A stretch of DNA of 64,000 bases from Candidatus Omnitrophota bacterium (GTDB lineage: Bacteria > Omnitrophota > Gorgyraeia > Pluralincolimonadales > Pluralincolimonadaceae). The stretch covers positions 62,001-126,000 of the forward strand of contig JBAZFB010000001.1 in assembly GCA_041653595.1 (NCBI GenBank), given 5' to 3'. The position numbers and the translations under genes were made by a program. Below are positions 1-8,645 of the stretch, piece after piece (the first letter of the stretch is position 1; each line of letters opens with the position of its first letter). The notes below the pieces were generated by a model. The model had not been told where the DNA came from. It saw only the letters and a program-made list of their open reading frames with translations, and ran no database searches.

Positions 1-278
1 TAGGCGATATGGGCCCTCCCGAGGAACGGCAACAGGTGGTGTTCGCACACGGAATAAAGAGGAATATTCTTAAGGAGGATTATCTCCTCGTGTTTCTGGT
101 CGAGGACGACCTCGAGTTCCTTGGCCGGGTCCTGGCTTATCCCGGCGAATATCTCCCCGTACATCTCCGCTACCCTGCGCGGGGTCTCCTGCAGGTCTTT
201 GCGTTTAGGGTTCTCTCCGACCGCCTCGAGTATCATAGTCACGGCCTTGATTATCTTCTTCTTGTCGATCTCTCTCAC
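1..278 (-). CDS. folE: GTP cyclohydrolase I (partial, C-terminus outside window)
   Basis: GTP cyclohydrolase I converts GTP to dihydroneopterin triphosphate, the first step of folate synthesis. Only the first 92 residues are inside the window; the gene runs off the left edge. The reverse-strand translation contains the family pattern ETPRRVAEMY near residue 30 and the zinc/active-site signature SVCEHHLLPF near residue 80. The start is a GTG preceded by an AGGAAA ribosome binding site 19 nt after the mnmE stop; no ATG lies upstream in this frame. It is the last visible gene of the run purH-folC-mnmE-folE, and folC and purH also handle folates. The identity rests on an almost exact active-site signature. 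Confidence 0.93.
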   Translation of the reverse strand, partial: MREIDKKKIIKAVTMILEAVGENPKRKDLQETPRRVAEMYGEIFAGISQDPAKELEVVLDQKHEEIILLKNIPLYSVCEHHLLPFLGRAHIA

Positions 279-297
279 TTGATTTTTCCTTTCTATC

Positions 298-1683
298 CTA
301 TTTCCCGATACAAAATTGCGAGAATACCTTATCGAGTATATCGTCGGTCACGGTCTCTCCGACCATCTCGCCTATGCAATCTAGCGATTCCCTGAGCTCT
401 ATCGCTATCAATTCGGGCGAGAGTTTTCCATCTACCGCCTTGATCGCCTCCGTCAGCGATTCGTACGAGCGCCTCAGCGCGTCCTTCTGCCTGGCGTTCG
501 TTATCACCGCGCCCTCGGCCGCGCGCACACCGCCTCCGAAGACTTTTTCAGCCATCTTCTCTTTAAGCCCGCCGATGCCTTCGCCTGACTTCGCGGATAC
601 TTCCGCGACCGTCTCGCCTTTAGCGACGGCGAACGTTAATTTCCTCGCAAGGTCGATCTTATTCAGGACTACTATCCTCTGCCGGCCTTTCGTATCCTCG
701 AGCAATACCCTGTCCTCATCTGTAAGGCGGGAACTCGCGTCGAGGAGGAGCAGTACCAGGTCGGCGGCCTCGATATGCTCGCGGCTCCTCAGCACGCCCT
801 CCCTTTCGACTATGTCCTCGGTAGGAGTGATGCCGGCCGTATCTGTCAGTTTGAAAGGGATCCCCAGGATATTGACGAATTCCTCGATGGTATCCCTTGT
901 CGTGCCCGGTATATGGGTGACTATGGCCCGCTCTCTTCCGATGAGCGCGTTAAGCAGGCTTGATTTCCCGACATTCGGCTTGCCGCATATTACGCAAGAA
1001 ATACCTTCCCTCAGGATAATGCCCCTGTCCGCCGTCTCCAGCAGCCGCGAGATCTCCAGTTTCACGGATCCCAGGCGTTCCGAGGTCTTCGCCCCGGATA
1101 ATATCTCCATATCTTCATCTGGAAAATCTATTGAAGCCTCGACCTCCGCAGATATTGAAATAAGTTCATCCCTTATCTTGTTAAGGCTGGATGAGAGCCT
1201 GCCGTCGAGCTGGCCCAGCGCCGCCCTTAGCGAGGCGTCGGTCTTTGCCCTTATTATATCGAGGACAGCCTCGGCCTGCGTAAGGTCAAGCCTGCCGTTG
1301 ATAAAAGCGCGCTTTGTGAACTCGCCGGGTTCGGCGAGCCGCGCCCCGTTCTCCAATACAAGCCCCAGCGCCTTTTTTAACGGTATTACGCCGCCGTGGC
1401 AGCTTATCTCTACGACCTCTTCCTTTGTGTAGCTTTTCGGGGCCCTCATTACGGTCAACAGGGCCTCATCTACAACCACGCCCTTATCATGGACATGGCC
1501 GAAATGCGAAGTGAATGAACGGAAGCTCGACGGGAGTTTCCCTTTTTTAGAGCGGAATATCCTGTCGGCTATCTCGGCGGCGTCCTTCCCGCTCAGGCGC
1601 ACTATGCCGATAGCGCATTCGCCCAAAGAGGTCGATATCGCCGCTATGGTATCTTCCGCGCCTATTTTAGACTGCTTTTTCAT
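298..1683 (-). CDS. mnmE: tRNA modification GTPase MnmE
   Basis: MnmE works with MnmG to install the carboxymethylaminomethyl group on wobble uridine 34 of certain tRNAs, using methylene-tetrahydrofolate. The 461-residue length is normal. The N-terminal folate-binding domain is followed by a helical domain carrying an inserted GTPase: P-loop GKPNVGKS at about 234-241, switch motif GTTRDT at about 260-265, DTAG near 281 and NKID near 340. The C-terminal CIGK motif that supplies the catalytic cysteine is intact (Cys458). The ATG overlaps the end of folC by 17 nt, suggesting translational coupling. The folate dependence fits its placement between folC and folE. Confidence 0.97.
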   Translation of the reverse strand: MKKQSKIGAEDTIAAISTSLGECAIGIVRLSGKDAAEIADRIFRSKKGKLPSSFRSFTSHFGHVHDKGVVVDEALLTVMRAPKSYTKEEVVEISCHGGVIPLKKALGLVLENGARLAEPGEFTKRAFINGRLDLTQAEAVLDIIRAKTDASLRAALGQLDGRLSSSLNKIRDELISISAEVEASIDFPDEDMEILSGAKTSERLGSVKLEISRLLETADRGIILREGISCVICGKPNVGKSSLLNALIGRERAIVTHIPGTTRDTIEEFVNILGIPFKLTDTAGITPTEDIVEREGVLRSREHIEAADLVLLLLDASSRLTDEDRVLLEDTKGRQRIVVLNKIDLARKLTFAVAKGETVAEVSAKSGEGIGGLKEKMAEKVFGGGVRAAEGAVITNARQKDALRRSYESLTEAIKAVDGKLSPELIAIELRESLDCIGEMVGETVTDDILDKVFSQFCIGK

Positions 1684-3019
1684 TTATTAAGCTCTTCTTT
1701 CCCAGATATTTTAAGGCCTCGCCGACCACGAATAACGAACCGGTAACTAGTATAAGGTCTTCCTGCCCCGCGTGGCGCCGCGCCAGTTCCACGGCTTCCC
1801 CCGCGTTGAATGTCGCGACCGACCTCTTCTCGTAATCCGGAAAATCCTTCCGTATCTTTTCCGGCGATACGGCTCGCGGCGAATCTGCCCTGGTAAAGAA
1901 GATCTCGTCGGCAAGCGGAAAAAGGTTGCGAGCCAGGCCTTTTATGTCTTTCCCGGAGGAGACGCCGAATACAAGATAAAGTTTTTTATAGGAGAAGATG
2001 CTTTTTACCGTCTCTTTGAGCGCCTGCGCCGACGCCTCGTTCTGCGCGCCGTCGAGTATTATCCACGGCGATTTTGAGACGACCTGGAGCCTCCCCGGCC
2101 AATTGACGTTCCTTATTCCGCCGGTTATATTATGCGAACATATCGTTATGCCGCGCGCCCTCAGGGATTCTATCAGCCCGATGGCGGCTGCGGCGTTCGC
2201 GGCCTGATGCCTCCCCAGGAGAGGAGTTGTCAGTAAAGCGTATTCGCCGTATAGGCCGCGGACATTGAAAGTTTGCTCCTCCGGGCTCGCCGTAAGCGGC
2301 TCGTAAGATATATCCTTGCCCACGAGGTAAAGTTTCGCTTTCCTGTCAGCGGCCGCCTTGCGTATGCAATTCAATACCGCCGGTTCCTGTTCGGCGGAGA
2401 CGACGATGGAATTCTCTTTTATTATGCCGCACTTCTCCTTAGCGATCGCCTCAACGGTCTTTCCGAGCCTGTCCGTATGGTCGAGGCTTACCGGGGATAT
2501 CCCTACAGCCAGGGGATCGAGCGTATTCGTGGCGTCGAGCCTGCCTCCCATCCCGACCTCTATCACGGCGATATCCGTTTTCTTTATGCTGAAGAAGAGG
2601 AAGGCCAGCGCCGTATAGACCTCGAAGAAGGAAGGCGGACCGAACCTGGATGATTTTGAAAAATTGTCGAGGAACTTCTTTATCCTCGCCACGAGGGCCG
2701 CGACCTCGGCCTCTTCGATATCCCTCTCCTTCGGGAAGGATATCCTTATGCGTTCCTTAAAATCCAGCAGATGCGGGGATGTGTACAGGCCGGCTTTTAT
2801 CCCGCCCTCTTTCAATATCGAATATACGAAAGCGCAGGTCGAGCCCTTGCCCTTGGTCCCGGCTATGTGTATCGACCTGAAATTACGCTGGGGGTTCCCC
2901 AGCCCGTCGAGCAGTGCCCGCATCCTGTCCAATTTCATCACGGAGCGGTAATCGTATACGGGACGCTTCTCGTAATCTACGAATGAATCGAGGTATTTTA
3001 GCGCTTCCTGATAGGTCAT
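1667..3019 (-). CDS. folC: Folylpolyglutamate synthase / dihydrofolate synthase
   Basis: FolC joins glutamate to dihydropteroate and extends the polyglutamate tail of folates, using ATP. The 450-residue protein belongs to the Mur ligase fold: the P-loop HIAGTKGKGSTCAF is at residues 51-64 and a second ATP-site block, EVGMGGRLDATN, lies further on. The length is typical. The ATG start sits 6 nt after the purH stop, and the 3' end overlaps mnmE. Whether it is bifunctional (DHFS and FPGS) cannot be read from the sequence; most bacterial FolC are. It belongs to the one-carbon block of this operon. Confidence 0.96.
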   Translation of the reverse strand: MTYQEALKYLDSFVDYEKRPVYDYRSVMKLDRMRALLDGLGNPQRNFRSIHIAGTKGKGSTCAFVYSILKEGGIKAGLYTSPHLLDFKERIRISFPKERDIEEAEVAALVARIKKFLDNFSKSSRFGPPSFFEVYTALAFLFFSIKKTDIAVIEVGMGGRLDATNTLDPLAVGISPVSLDHTDRLGKTVEAIAKEKCGIIKENSIVVSAEQEPAVLNCIRKAAADRKAKLYLVGKDISYEPLTASPEEQTFNVRGLYGEYALLTTPLLGRHQAANAAAAIGLIESLRARGITICSHNITGGIRNVNWPGRLQVVSKSPWIILDGAQNEASAQALKETVKSIFSYKKLYLVFGVSSGKDIKGLARNLFPLADEIFFTRADSPRAVSPEKIRKDFPDYEKRSVATFNAGEAVELARRHAGQEDLILVTGSLFVVGEALKYLGKKSLINEKAV

Positions 3020-3025
3020 ATGAGG

Positions 3026-4594
3026 TTAATGCCTGAAATGCCTTACGCCGGTCGTCACCATCGCGATCCTGGCCTTATCCGCGGCCTTGACGGAATCCTC
3101 GTCTTTTATCGAGCCGCCCGGCTGTATTATAGCGGATATGCCCGCTTTTCCAGCCAATTGCACCGAATCCGGCTTCGGGAAGAACCCGTCGGTCGCGAGG
3201 CAGGAATCCTTGGCGCTCTTCCCCGCTTTCCTGATGGCTATTTTCGCCGAATCGACCCTGCTCGGCTGCCCGCCGCCTATGCCCACCGTCTTCTCCCCCT
3301 TAACGATGACTATAGCATTAGACCTGACGTGCTTAGCTACTTTCCATGCGAAAAGGAGTGATTTTATCTGGCTTTCCGAAGGGCTTTTCTTTGTCACAGT
3401 CTTCAGGTCTGACTTCCCGATCCCGAGCTCATCCTGCTCCTGCAGCAACATCCCGCCCTCGATCTTCTTTACGTCGCATGAATAGACGCCGCGTTCAGGC
3501 CCTTTTCCAATATCTTTATATTCGATTATCCGCACGTTCTTCTTCTCGGTCAGTATCTTAAGGGCGGCGGCCTCATAAGAGGGGGCGATCACGCATTCCA
3601 GGAACCCCGAATCCGATATCGCCTTCGCGGTCTTTACGTCGACCTTCCTGTTGAGGCCCACTATGCCGCCGAACGCCGAAAGGGTATCGCAGGCAAAGGC
3701 ATCTTTATATGCCTGGTCGAGCCGCAGGGATGAAGCGACCCCGCAGGGAGAATTATGCTTGACGACGCACGCGGTGGGAGCCTCAAAATCCTTTACTATC
3801 TGGACCGCGGAGTGCAGGTCCAGGAAGTTATTGAACGAGAGTTCCTTGCCATGAAGCTGTTTCATATTCCCGAAACCGTAAGCCGGTTTTACCGCGTCTG
3901 CGTAGAAGGCGGCCTTCTGGTGCGGATTCTCGCCGTAACGCAGGCCCTGCGCCCTCTCGAAGACGAGATGGAGCAGGTCGGGGAATTTGTCCTTTGTCCG
4001 GCCCAAACGTCCGCTTAAAAAAGCGTATATCGCCGCGTCATACTTCGCCGTATGGCCGAATGCCTCTAACGCGAGCGCCTCGCGCGTGTCATCCGAAAGG
4101 GAACAATCGTTCTTCTGCAATTCCATCAGCACGCAGAGGTACCTGCCGGGATTGCATAAGACGGCGACATCATCGAAGTTCTTGGCGGCCGAGCGTATCA
4201 TCGCCGGCCCGCCTATATCTATCATCTCTACGGCCGCATCGAGCTTGACCCTGGGATTCCTGACCGTGTCCTCGAACGGGTAGAGGTTCACGACGACCAT
4301 GTCGATCAGGCCTATTTTGTGCTTCCTGGCCTGGGACATGTGTTCTTTGTCGCCGCGTCGCGCGAGTATCCCGCCGTGGATCTTGGGGTGGAGGGTCTTC
4401 ACGCGCCCGCTCAGCATCTCGGGAGAACCCGTCACGTCCGAGATGGCGCGGATCTTTATCCTGTTCTCTTTCAGGACCTTCGCGGTCCCGCCTGTCGAGA
4501 TGATCTCCACGCCTAGCTTCTCGAGTCCCCTGGCGAAATCGACAATGCCCTTCTTGTCGGAAACGCTGATAAGCGCCCTCTTTATCCTAGTCAT
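3026..4594 (-). CDS. purH: Bifunctional AICAR formyltransferase / IMP cyclohydrolase
   Basis: PurH performs the last two steps of purine synthesis, formylating AICAR with 10-formyl-tetrahydrofolate and closing the ring to IMP. The 522-residue length matches the family. The N-terminal MGS-like cyclohydrolase domain begins ALISVSDKKG and includes the STGGTAKVL turn; the C-terminal transformylase domain has the KHNSPCG pattern and ends with the typical TGVRHFRH. It is separated from the upstream lipoprotein gene by 34 nt and from folC by 6 nt. No other purine genes are in the window. Confidence 0.97.
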   Translation of the reverse strand: MTRIKRALISVSDKKGIVDFARGLEKLGVEIISTGGTAKVLKENRIKIRAISDVTGSPEMLSGRVKTLHPKIHGGILARRGDKEHMSQARKHKIGLIDMVVVNLYPFEDTVRNPRVKLDAAVEMIDIGGPAMIRSAAKNFDDVAVLCNPGRYLCVLMELQKNDCSLSDDTREALALEAFGHTAKYDAAIYAFLSGRLGRTKDKFPDLLHLVFERAQGLRYGENPHQKAAFYADAVKPAYGFGNMKQLHGKELSFNNFLDLHSAVQIVKDFEAPTACVVKHNSPCGVASSLRLDQAYKDAFACDTLSAFGGIVGLNRKVDVKTAKAISDSGFLECVIAPSYEAAALKILTEKKNVRIIEYKDIGKGPERGVYSCDVKKIEGGMLLQEQDELGIGKSDLKTVTKKSPSESQIKSLLFAWKVAKHVRSNAIVIVKGEKTVGIGGGQPSRVDSAKIAIRKAGKSAKDSCLATDGFFPKPDSVQLAGKAGISAIIQPGGSIKDEDSVKAADKARIAMVTTGVRHFRH

Positions 4595-4628
4595 TTATCG
4601 CTCCTGTTTTGGGATACTTCTAGGTAGG

Positions 4629-5216
4629 CTAATATTTTAGCAGGTTTAGTTCCTGCCTGTAAAGCTGGATTTCGCGGCGGAGGGAGGTTATCTCTTCTTC
4701 GAGAGGCGCCAGTTCCTGCTTCGCCTTCTCTACATTGTTCTGCAATTCGGCTTGTTCCTGCGTCGAGAGGCTTAATTTCTTATTATCGAGGAGGCCCTTC
4801 TGGTTCTTTATAGAACTCCTGATGGACGATGCCCGCGCTTCCTTGCCGGCCAGTTTCACCTTCAGCTCTTCGGCCTTGCTGTTTATCTTCTGCCTCTCGG
4901 GGTCAAGGTTGGCGTTAAGGTCGTGGGTCTTCGCGTAAAGGTCCTTCCTCGCGGCCTTGAGTTCCTCTTCAAGTTCCATTATCTTCGAGTTTATCTCGCC
5001 CTGTTTCGCGCGGAATTCGCCGTTCATTGTCTCTATCCGGGAATCTATCTGGGCCTTTTTATCGAGGACAGCCTTGAAAGAGGGGTCGAACTCGAGCAGC
5101 GCGGCCTTTATCTCTTCGGGTTTCTGCTGGGGCCCGCAGCCCAGGAATAATAACGGCAAGGTGGCCGCCGCGGCGATCGATATGAAGAGTCTTTTCGCGC
5201 CCATGCTTATCATCAT
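4629..5216 (-). CDS. Coiled-coil lipoprotein of unknown function
   Basis: A 195-residue protein that I do not recognise. It has a basic N-terminus, a hydrophobic stretch and a lipobox ending LFLGC, so it should be lipid-anchored after cleavage before that Cys (about residue 27). The rest is nearly all charged helix with heptad-like spacing (Ile/Leu/Lys/Glu rich, about 45-190), i.e. a long coiled coil, with no enzyme motif. The start overlaps the kamA stop as ATGA; an internal ATG four codons in is also possible. Position between kamA and purH suggests co-transcription, not a shared function. It could be a periplasmic spacer or cell-envelope tether. Confidence 0.75.
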   Translation of the reverse strand: MMISMGAKRLFISIAAAATLPLLFLGCGPQQKPEEIKAALLEFDPSFKAVLDKKAQIDSRIETMNGEFRAKQGEINSKIMELEEELKAARKDLYAKTHDLNANLDPERQKINSKAEELKVKLAGKEARASSIRSSIKNQKGLLDNKKLSLSTQEQAELQNNVEKAKQELAPLEEEITSLRREIQLYRQELNLLKY

Positions 5217-6442
5217 GCGGCGGCTGGTTTCGTCTCGGCCGTCTTTACGTCCTTCTTGCCCTGAGCCGAGGCGTAGGTCTTCGCGGGTTTTCCCTGATGG
5301 TTGACCCTTACCACTTCGCCTTCCTCGACAGGCTCATGATAGGTGAATATCTGTCCGGCGAAATTCCTTAAGGTAAAGGAGCCCTTTGCCTGCGATATGA
5401 CGTAGTTCGGCGCCACGGGTATCTTTCCGCCCCCGCCGGGCGCGTCGACGACATACGTCGGGACCGCGTAGCCCGATGTATGGCCGCGCATCTTCTCCAT
5501 TATATTTATCCCGGTCGCTATCGGCGTCCTGAAGTGGCTAATGCCTTTCGCCGGATCGCACTGGTAAATATAATAAGGCCGCACCCTGGCTTTAAGGAGC
5601 TCGTGCATGAGCCTGCGCATCGTAGACGGCCTGTCGTTTACGCCTTTTAACAGCACCGTCTGGCTCCCGAGCGGCACGCCCGCGTCCGCCAGCATATCGC
5701 ACGCCTTCCTGCAGCGTTTTGTCAGTTCCTTCGGATGGTTGAAATGGAGCGATATCCATACCGGGGAATATTTCTTAAGCATCGATACCAGGCTCTCGGT
5801 CACCCTCATCGGGACCGTGACCGGCATCCTCGTCCCGATGCGGACGAATTCGACGCTCGGGATATCCTTCAAATTCTTAATGATATCATCCAGCGTCTCG
5901 TCCGGCAGCATGAGCGGGTCTCCGCCGGAGATCAGGACGTCGCGTATCCTGCGGTTGGACCTTATATATTCATACGCCTTCTCGAAATTCTGCGGGCTTG
6001 TCAGGTGCGCCTCCGACCCGACGATCCTCCTCCTCGTGCAATGGCGGCAATACATCGCGCATTTCTCCGTCGCCAACAGGAGCACCCTGTCCGGATACCT
6101 GTGGACGAGCCCGGGGACAGGCGAGTCCTTGTCCTCCCCGCACGGGTCTTCCATATCAAAAGCCGAGACATCGAACTCCTCGGCCGTCGGTATCGCCTGC
6201 TTCCTGATGGGGCAGGTCGGCCTCATCTCGTCTATAAGCGAAAGCCAATACGGCGTTATCGCCATCAGGAGACGGCCCTTCGACCTTTTGACCCCGATCT
6301 CTTCGGACGGGGTGAGCTTGATGACCTCTTTCAGGCCGTCATAGGTCATTATCCTGTTCTTTATCTGCCAATGCCAATCCTCCCAGTCGCTTTCAGGCAC
6401 GTCCTTCCAGTGTTCTGCCAAGGAATTAGAGGCGTTTATCAA
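5213..6442 (-). CDS. kamA: Lysine 2,3-aminomutase family radical SAM enzyme
   Basis: KamA-type enzymes move the alpha-amino group of L-lysine to C3, making L-beta-lysine, with a 4Fe-4S cluster, SAM and PLP. The cluster motif CAMYCRHC is at Cys128, Cys132 and Cys135; the PLP lysine lies in PGGGGK (Lys340). Asp296 (in YQCDPAKG) and Asp333 (in YVVDAPGG) align with the two aspartates that hold the lysine side chain in clostridial LAM, so lysine rather than glutamate is the likely substrate. The start is TTG, supported by an AGGAG ribosome binding site 6 nt upstream and by a TTGA overlap with the preceding ATP-grasp gene. No beta-lysine acetyltransferase (ablB) is adjacent. Confidence 0.93.
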   Translation of the reverse strand: MINASNSLAEHWKDVPESDWEDWHWQIKNRIMTYDGLKEVIKLTPSEEIGVKRSKGRLLMAITPYWLSLIDEMRPTCPIRKQAIPTAEEFDVSAFDMEDPCGEDKDSPVPGLVHRYPDRVLLLATEKCAMYCRHCTRRRIVGSEAHLTSPQNFEKAYEYIRSNRRIRDVLISGGDPLMLPDETLDDIIKNLKDIPSVEFVRIGTRMPVTVPMRVTESLVSMLKKYSPVWISLHFNHPKELTKRCRKACDMLADAGVPLGSQTVLLKGVNDRPSTMRRLMHELLKARVRPYYIYQCDPAKGISHFRTPIATGINIMEKMRGHTSGYAVPTYVVDAPGGGGKIPVAPNYVISQAKGSFTLRNFAGQIFTYHEPVEEGEVVRVNHQGKPAKTYASAQGKKDVKTAETKPAAA

Positions 6443-7488
6443 CGTGAACTCCTTTCTTGTAGGGCCAGCTTCTTGTTTTTGTTGTGTCTTTCGAGGGCGA
6501 CTTCAAGTATCCTGTTCATCAGGTCCGGATAATTGAGTCCGGCGCATTTCGCTATATAAGGGAAATTAGAATCTACCGGGTCCAGCCCCGGCAGCGGGTT
6601 CACTTCCAGGACATACGGGACGCCTTCTTTCCCGAGCATTATATCGACGCGGGAAAGGTCGACACAGCCTATGGCGCGGAACGCCTTGAGGGCGGTCTCT
6701 TTTACCGTCTTAGCCTCGGCCGCGCTCAAACGCGCCGGGCAATGCCAGTTCGGGGTCAATCCCTTACTCTCCTCCACTTCCTTCTCGAACTCCTTGACCT
6801 TCCATGTATAAAAAAATTCGCCCGAGGCCTTGCAGTTCGAGAAATCTATCTCGAGTATCGGCATCGCGGCGGCCGGATAATTGCCGAGTATACCGACGGT
6901 CAGCTCTTTACCGTCGATGAATTCCTCGACGAGCGTCTCCTGTTGGTAGACGCGCGCGGTCCTCTCGACCTCGCGGATGAGCTCTGTCTTATTCCGGACG
7001 ACGCTGGCCATAGTTATTCCCTTGCCCGAGCCCTCGCTGTTAGGTTTCGCTATAAGCGGATACTTAAGCCCTTCATCGGAGGCGGACGCCGGATCCGTCA
7101 CAAGCCTGTATTTCGGCGTCGGTATCCCCGCCTGCTCGAAAAGTTTTTTCGTAAGCGTCTTGTTCAGCGAGACGCTTAAAGCCATGACTCCCGAACCCGT
7201 ATACGGGATCCCGAGAAAATCGAGTATCGCCGGCACCTGCGATTCCCTCGATTCGCCGTTAAGCCCTTCGGCTATATTGAATACCATGTCTACTTTATTG
7301 TTCTGGAACCAGTTCAGCAGCCCCTTGTCCGCCTCGACCAGGAATACTTCATTGCCGCCGGAACGAAGTCCGCTTGCTATCGCCTCGATCGTCTCCTTGC
7401 TGTCAAATTCAGAATAATAATCATCGGGAAGGCCGGTATTGCCGGTCTTCCTCTTCAGGTTATATGTAAGGGCTACCTTAAGTCCCAT
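6439..7488 (-). CDS. ATP-grasp ligase, D-Ala-D-Ala ligase-like (copy 1)
   Basis: A 349-residue ATP-grasp protein resembling D-alanine-D-alanine ligase. The N-terminal domain contains DMVFNIAEG; the ATP-binding domain has YPLIAKPNSEGSGKGI near residue 140-160; the metal-binding end has VLEVNPLPGLDPV. Such enzymes join a carboxylate to an amine through an acyl phosphate. It is the nearest neighbour of a second, similar ligase (1 nt upstream) and overlaps kamA. True Ddl is normally a single gene in a mur/fts cluster, so a duplicated pair beside kamA suggests another amino acid, perhaps beta-lysine, as substrate. That substrate is an inference only; it may still be an ordinary Ddl paralogue. Confidence 0.88.
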   Translation of the reverse strand: MGLKVALTYNLKRKTGNTGLPDDYYSEFDSKETIEAIASGLRSGGNEVFLVEADKGLLNWFQNNKVDMVFNIAEGLNGESRESQVPAILDFLGIPYTGSGVMALSVSLNKTLTKKLFEQAGIPTPKYRLVTDPASASDEGLKYPLIAKPNSEGSGKGITMASVVRNKTELIREVERTARVYQQETLVEEFIDGKELTVGILGNYPAAAMPILEIDFSNCKASGEFFYTWKVKEFEKEVEESKGLTPNWHCPARLSAAEAKTVKETALKAFRAIGCVDLSRVDIMLGKEGVPYVLEVNPLPGLDPVDSNFPYIAKCAGLNYPDLMNRILEVALERHNKNKKLALQERSSR

Positions 7489-7489
7489 C

Positions 7490-8536
7490 TTATCTCATCC
7501 CGTACCTTTCCAGCGCGTGATCGAGTATCCTGTTTATTATGTTGTTGTATGATATCTTCATGTTCCTCGCCACTGTCATGAAGACATCCTCGGTAGAGAG
7601 CGACGGCAGCGGGTTGATCTCGAGCACGAACGGGTTGCCGTTCTTGTCCACCCTTATATCTACCCTGCCGAAATCGCGGCATTCTACCGCCTTATAGGCC
7701 TTTAAAGCCACGGCCTTAAGCTTCTTGTCGAGGTCCCGGGTGATCTTTGCCGGGCATACATAGCTTAACGTGTCCGACTTTATCCTCGAGAAGGTGTAGC
7801 AGAGGTCGCCTAGGTTTGTCTTGCCGTCTATGCTGATCTGGACCGTCGGCAGCACCTCGGGGTTTTCGGTCCCTATGATAGGTACGGTGAATTCCGAGCC
7901 GGTAATAAATTTTTCGACGAGTGCCGGCTGTTTATAAGTCCGTATTACCCAACCCGCGCGCCTTTTGAGCTCGCGGACGTTCTTTACGATAGACTTATCG
8001 CTTATCCCCTTGCTCGAGCCTTCCTGCTTCGGCTTGACTATCAGGGGATAACCGATCCCAACGCCGTCTATATTCCTTATATCGGAGACCTCAAAGAACG
8101 CGGGCGTAGGCACACCTTCGGAGATGAGGATCTTCTTTGCCATTATCTTGTCGAGCGTCAGGCCCAGCGTAAGCCCGTCGCCCCCGACGAACGGGATTCC
8201 GGCCATCTCCAATATCACGGGCACCTCGGATTCTCTGTTCCGCCCGGTTATGCCCTCGGCTATATTAAAGACGATGTCGACATCGAGCTTTTTCAACCGG
8301 AGAAGGAGGTTGCGGACGTTACCGATCTTCACGACCTTATGGCCGCCGGATTCTATTGCGTCCTTTATGACTTCGATGGTATCGGGATGGTCAAACTCGG
8401 CATTGGCGTCTTCCGGATCGCCTTTCTTCAATACATAGTCGGGCTTGACGTCGTAGGTCAGCCCCACTATTTTACCCCGCGCCTTTGAGGTGCGGGGCTT
8501 GTGCCCCATTCCGCGTTTCACCGCAACATTTGCCAT
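7490..8536 (-). CDS. ATP-grasp ligase, D-Ala-D-Ala ligase-like (copy 2)
   Basis: A 348-residue paralogue of the next gene, with the same order of motifs: DIVFNIAEG, YPLIVKPKQEGSSKGI, and VLEINPLPSL. It carries an N-terminal extension of about 20 residues rich in Lys/Arg and Gly. It is the first gene of the long minus-strand run ending at folE: an intrinsic terminator ends the previous unit only about 17 nt upstream, and I see no convincing promoter in that gap, so the promoter may lie inside or before that terminator region. The ribosome binding site is GGAAG, weaker than those of neighbouring genes. Function beyond ATP-dependent peptide-type ligation is not known. Confidence 0.88.
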   Translation of the reverse strand: MANVAVKRGMGHKPRTSKARGKIVGLTYDVKPDYVLKKGDPEDANAEFDHPDTIEVIKDAIESGGHKVVKIGNVRNLLLRLKKLDVDIVFNIAEGITGRNRESEVPVILEMAGIPFVGGDGLTLGLTLDKIMAKKILISEGVPTPAFFEVSDIRNIDGVGIGYPLIVKPKQEGSSKGISDKSIVKNVRELKRRAGWVIRTYKQPALVEKFITGSEFTVPIIGTENPEVLPTVQISIDGKTNLGDLCYTFSRIKSDTLSYVCPAKITRDLDKKLKAVALKAYKAVECRDFGRVDIRVDKNGNPFVLEINPLPSLSTEDVFMTVARNMKISYNNIINRILDHALERYGMR

Positions 8537-8552
8537 AATTTATCTTCCCGGG

Positions 8553-8597
8553 GTACAAAAAAAGAAGGGACTTCCCCGTTTAGAAGTCCCTTCTTTT
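8553..8597 (-). terminator. Intrinsic terminator after the mechanosensitive-channel-like gene
   Basis: A perfect 15-bp inverted repeat (8560-8574 and 8583-8597) with an 8-nt loop. On the minus strand the stem is followed by a run of T (forward A run 8557-8563), as in a rho-independent terminator. It lies 48 nt after the stop of the 8646-9329 gene and directly before the ATP-grasp operon. Confidence 0.9.
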
Positions 8598-8645
8598 AAA
8601 AACCTAGTTGAAATTATCCAACTTTTACTGCTCGTTCCTCCGGAA

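Noticed and set aside
9..395. 128-codon plus-strand open frame at the left edge
   Set aside because: The opposite strand encodes FolE with its full active-site signature, and mnmE; this frame is a shadow.
374..1432. 352-codon plus-strand open frame
   Set aside because: Opposite strand of mnmE, which has all GTPase motifs; low-complexity Ser/Ala-rich shadow.
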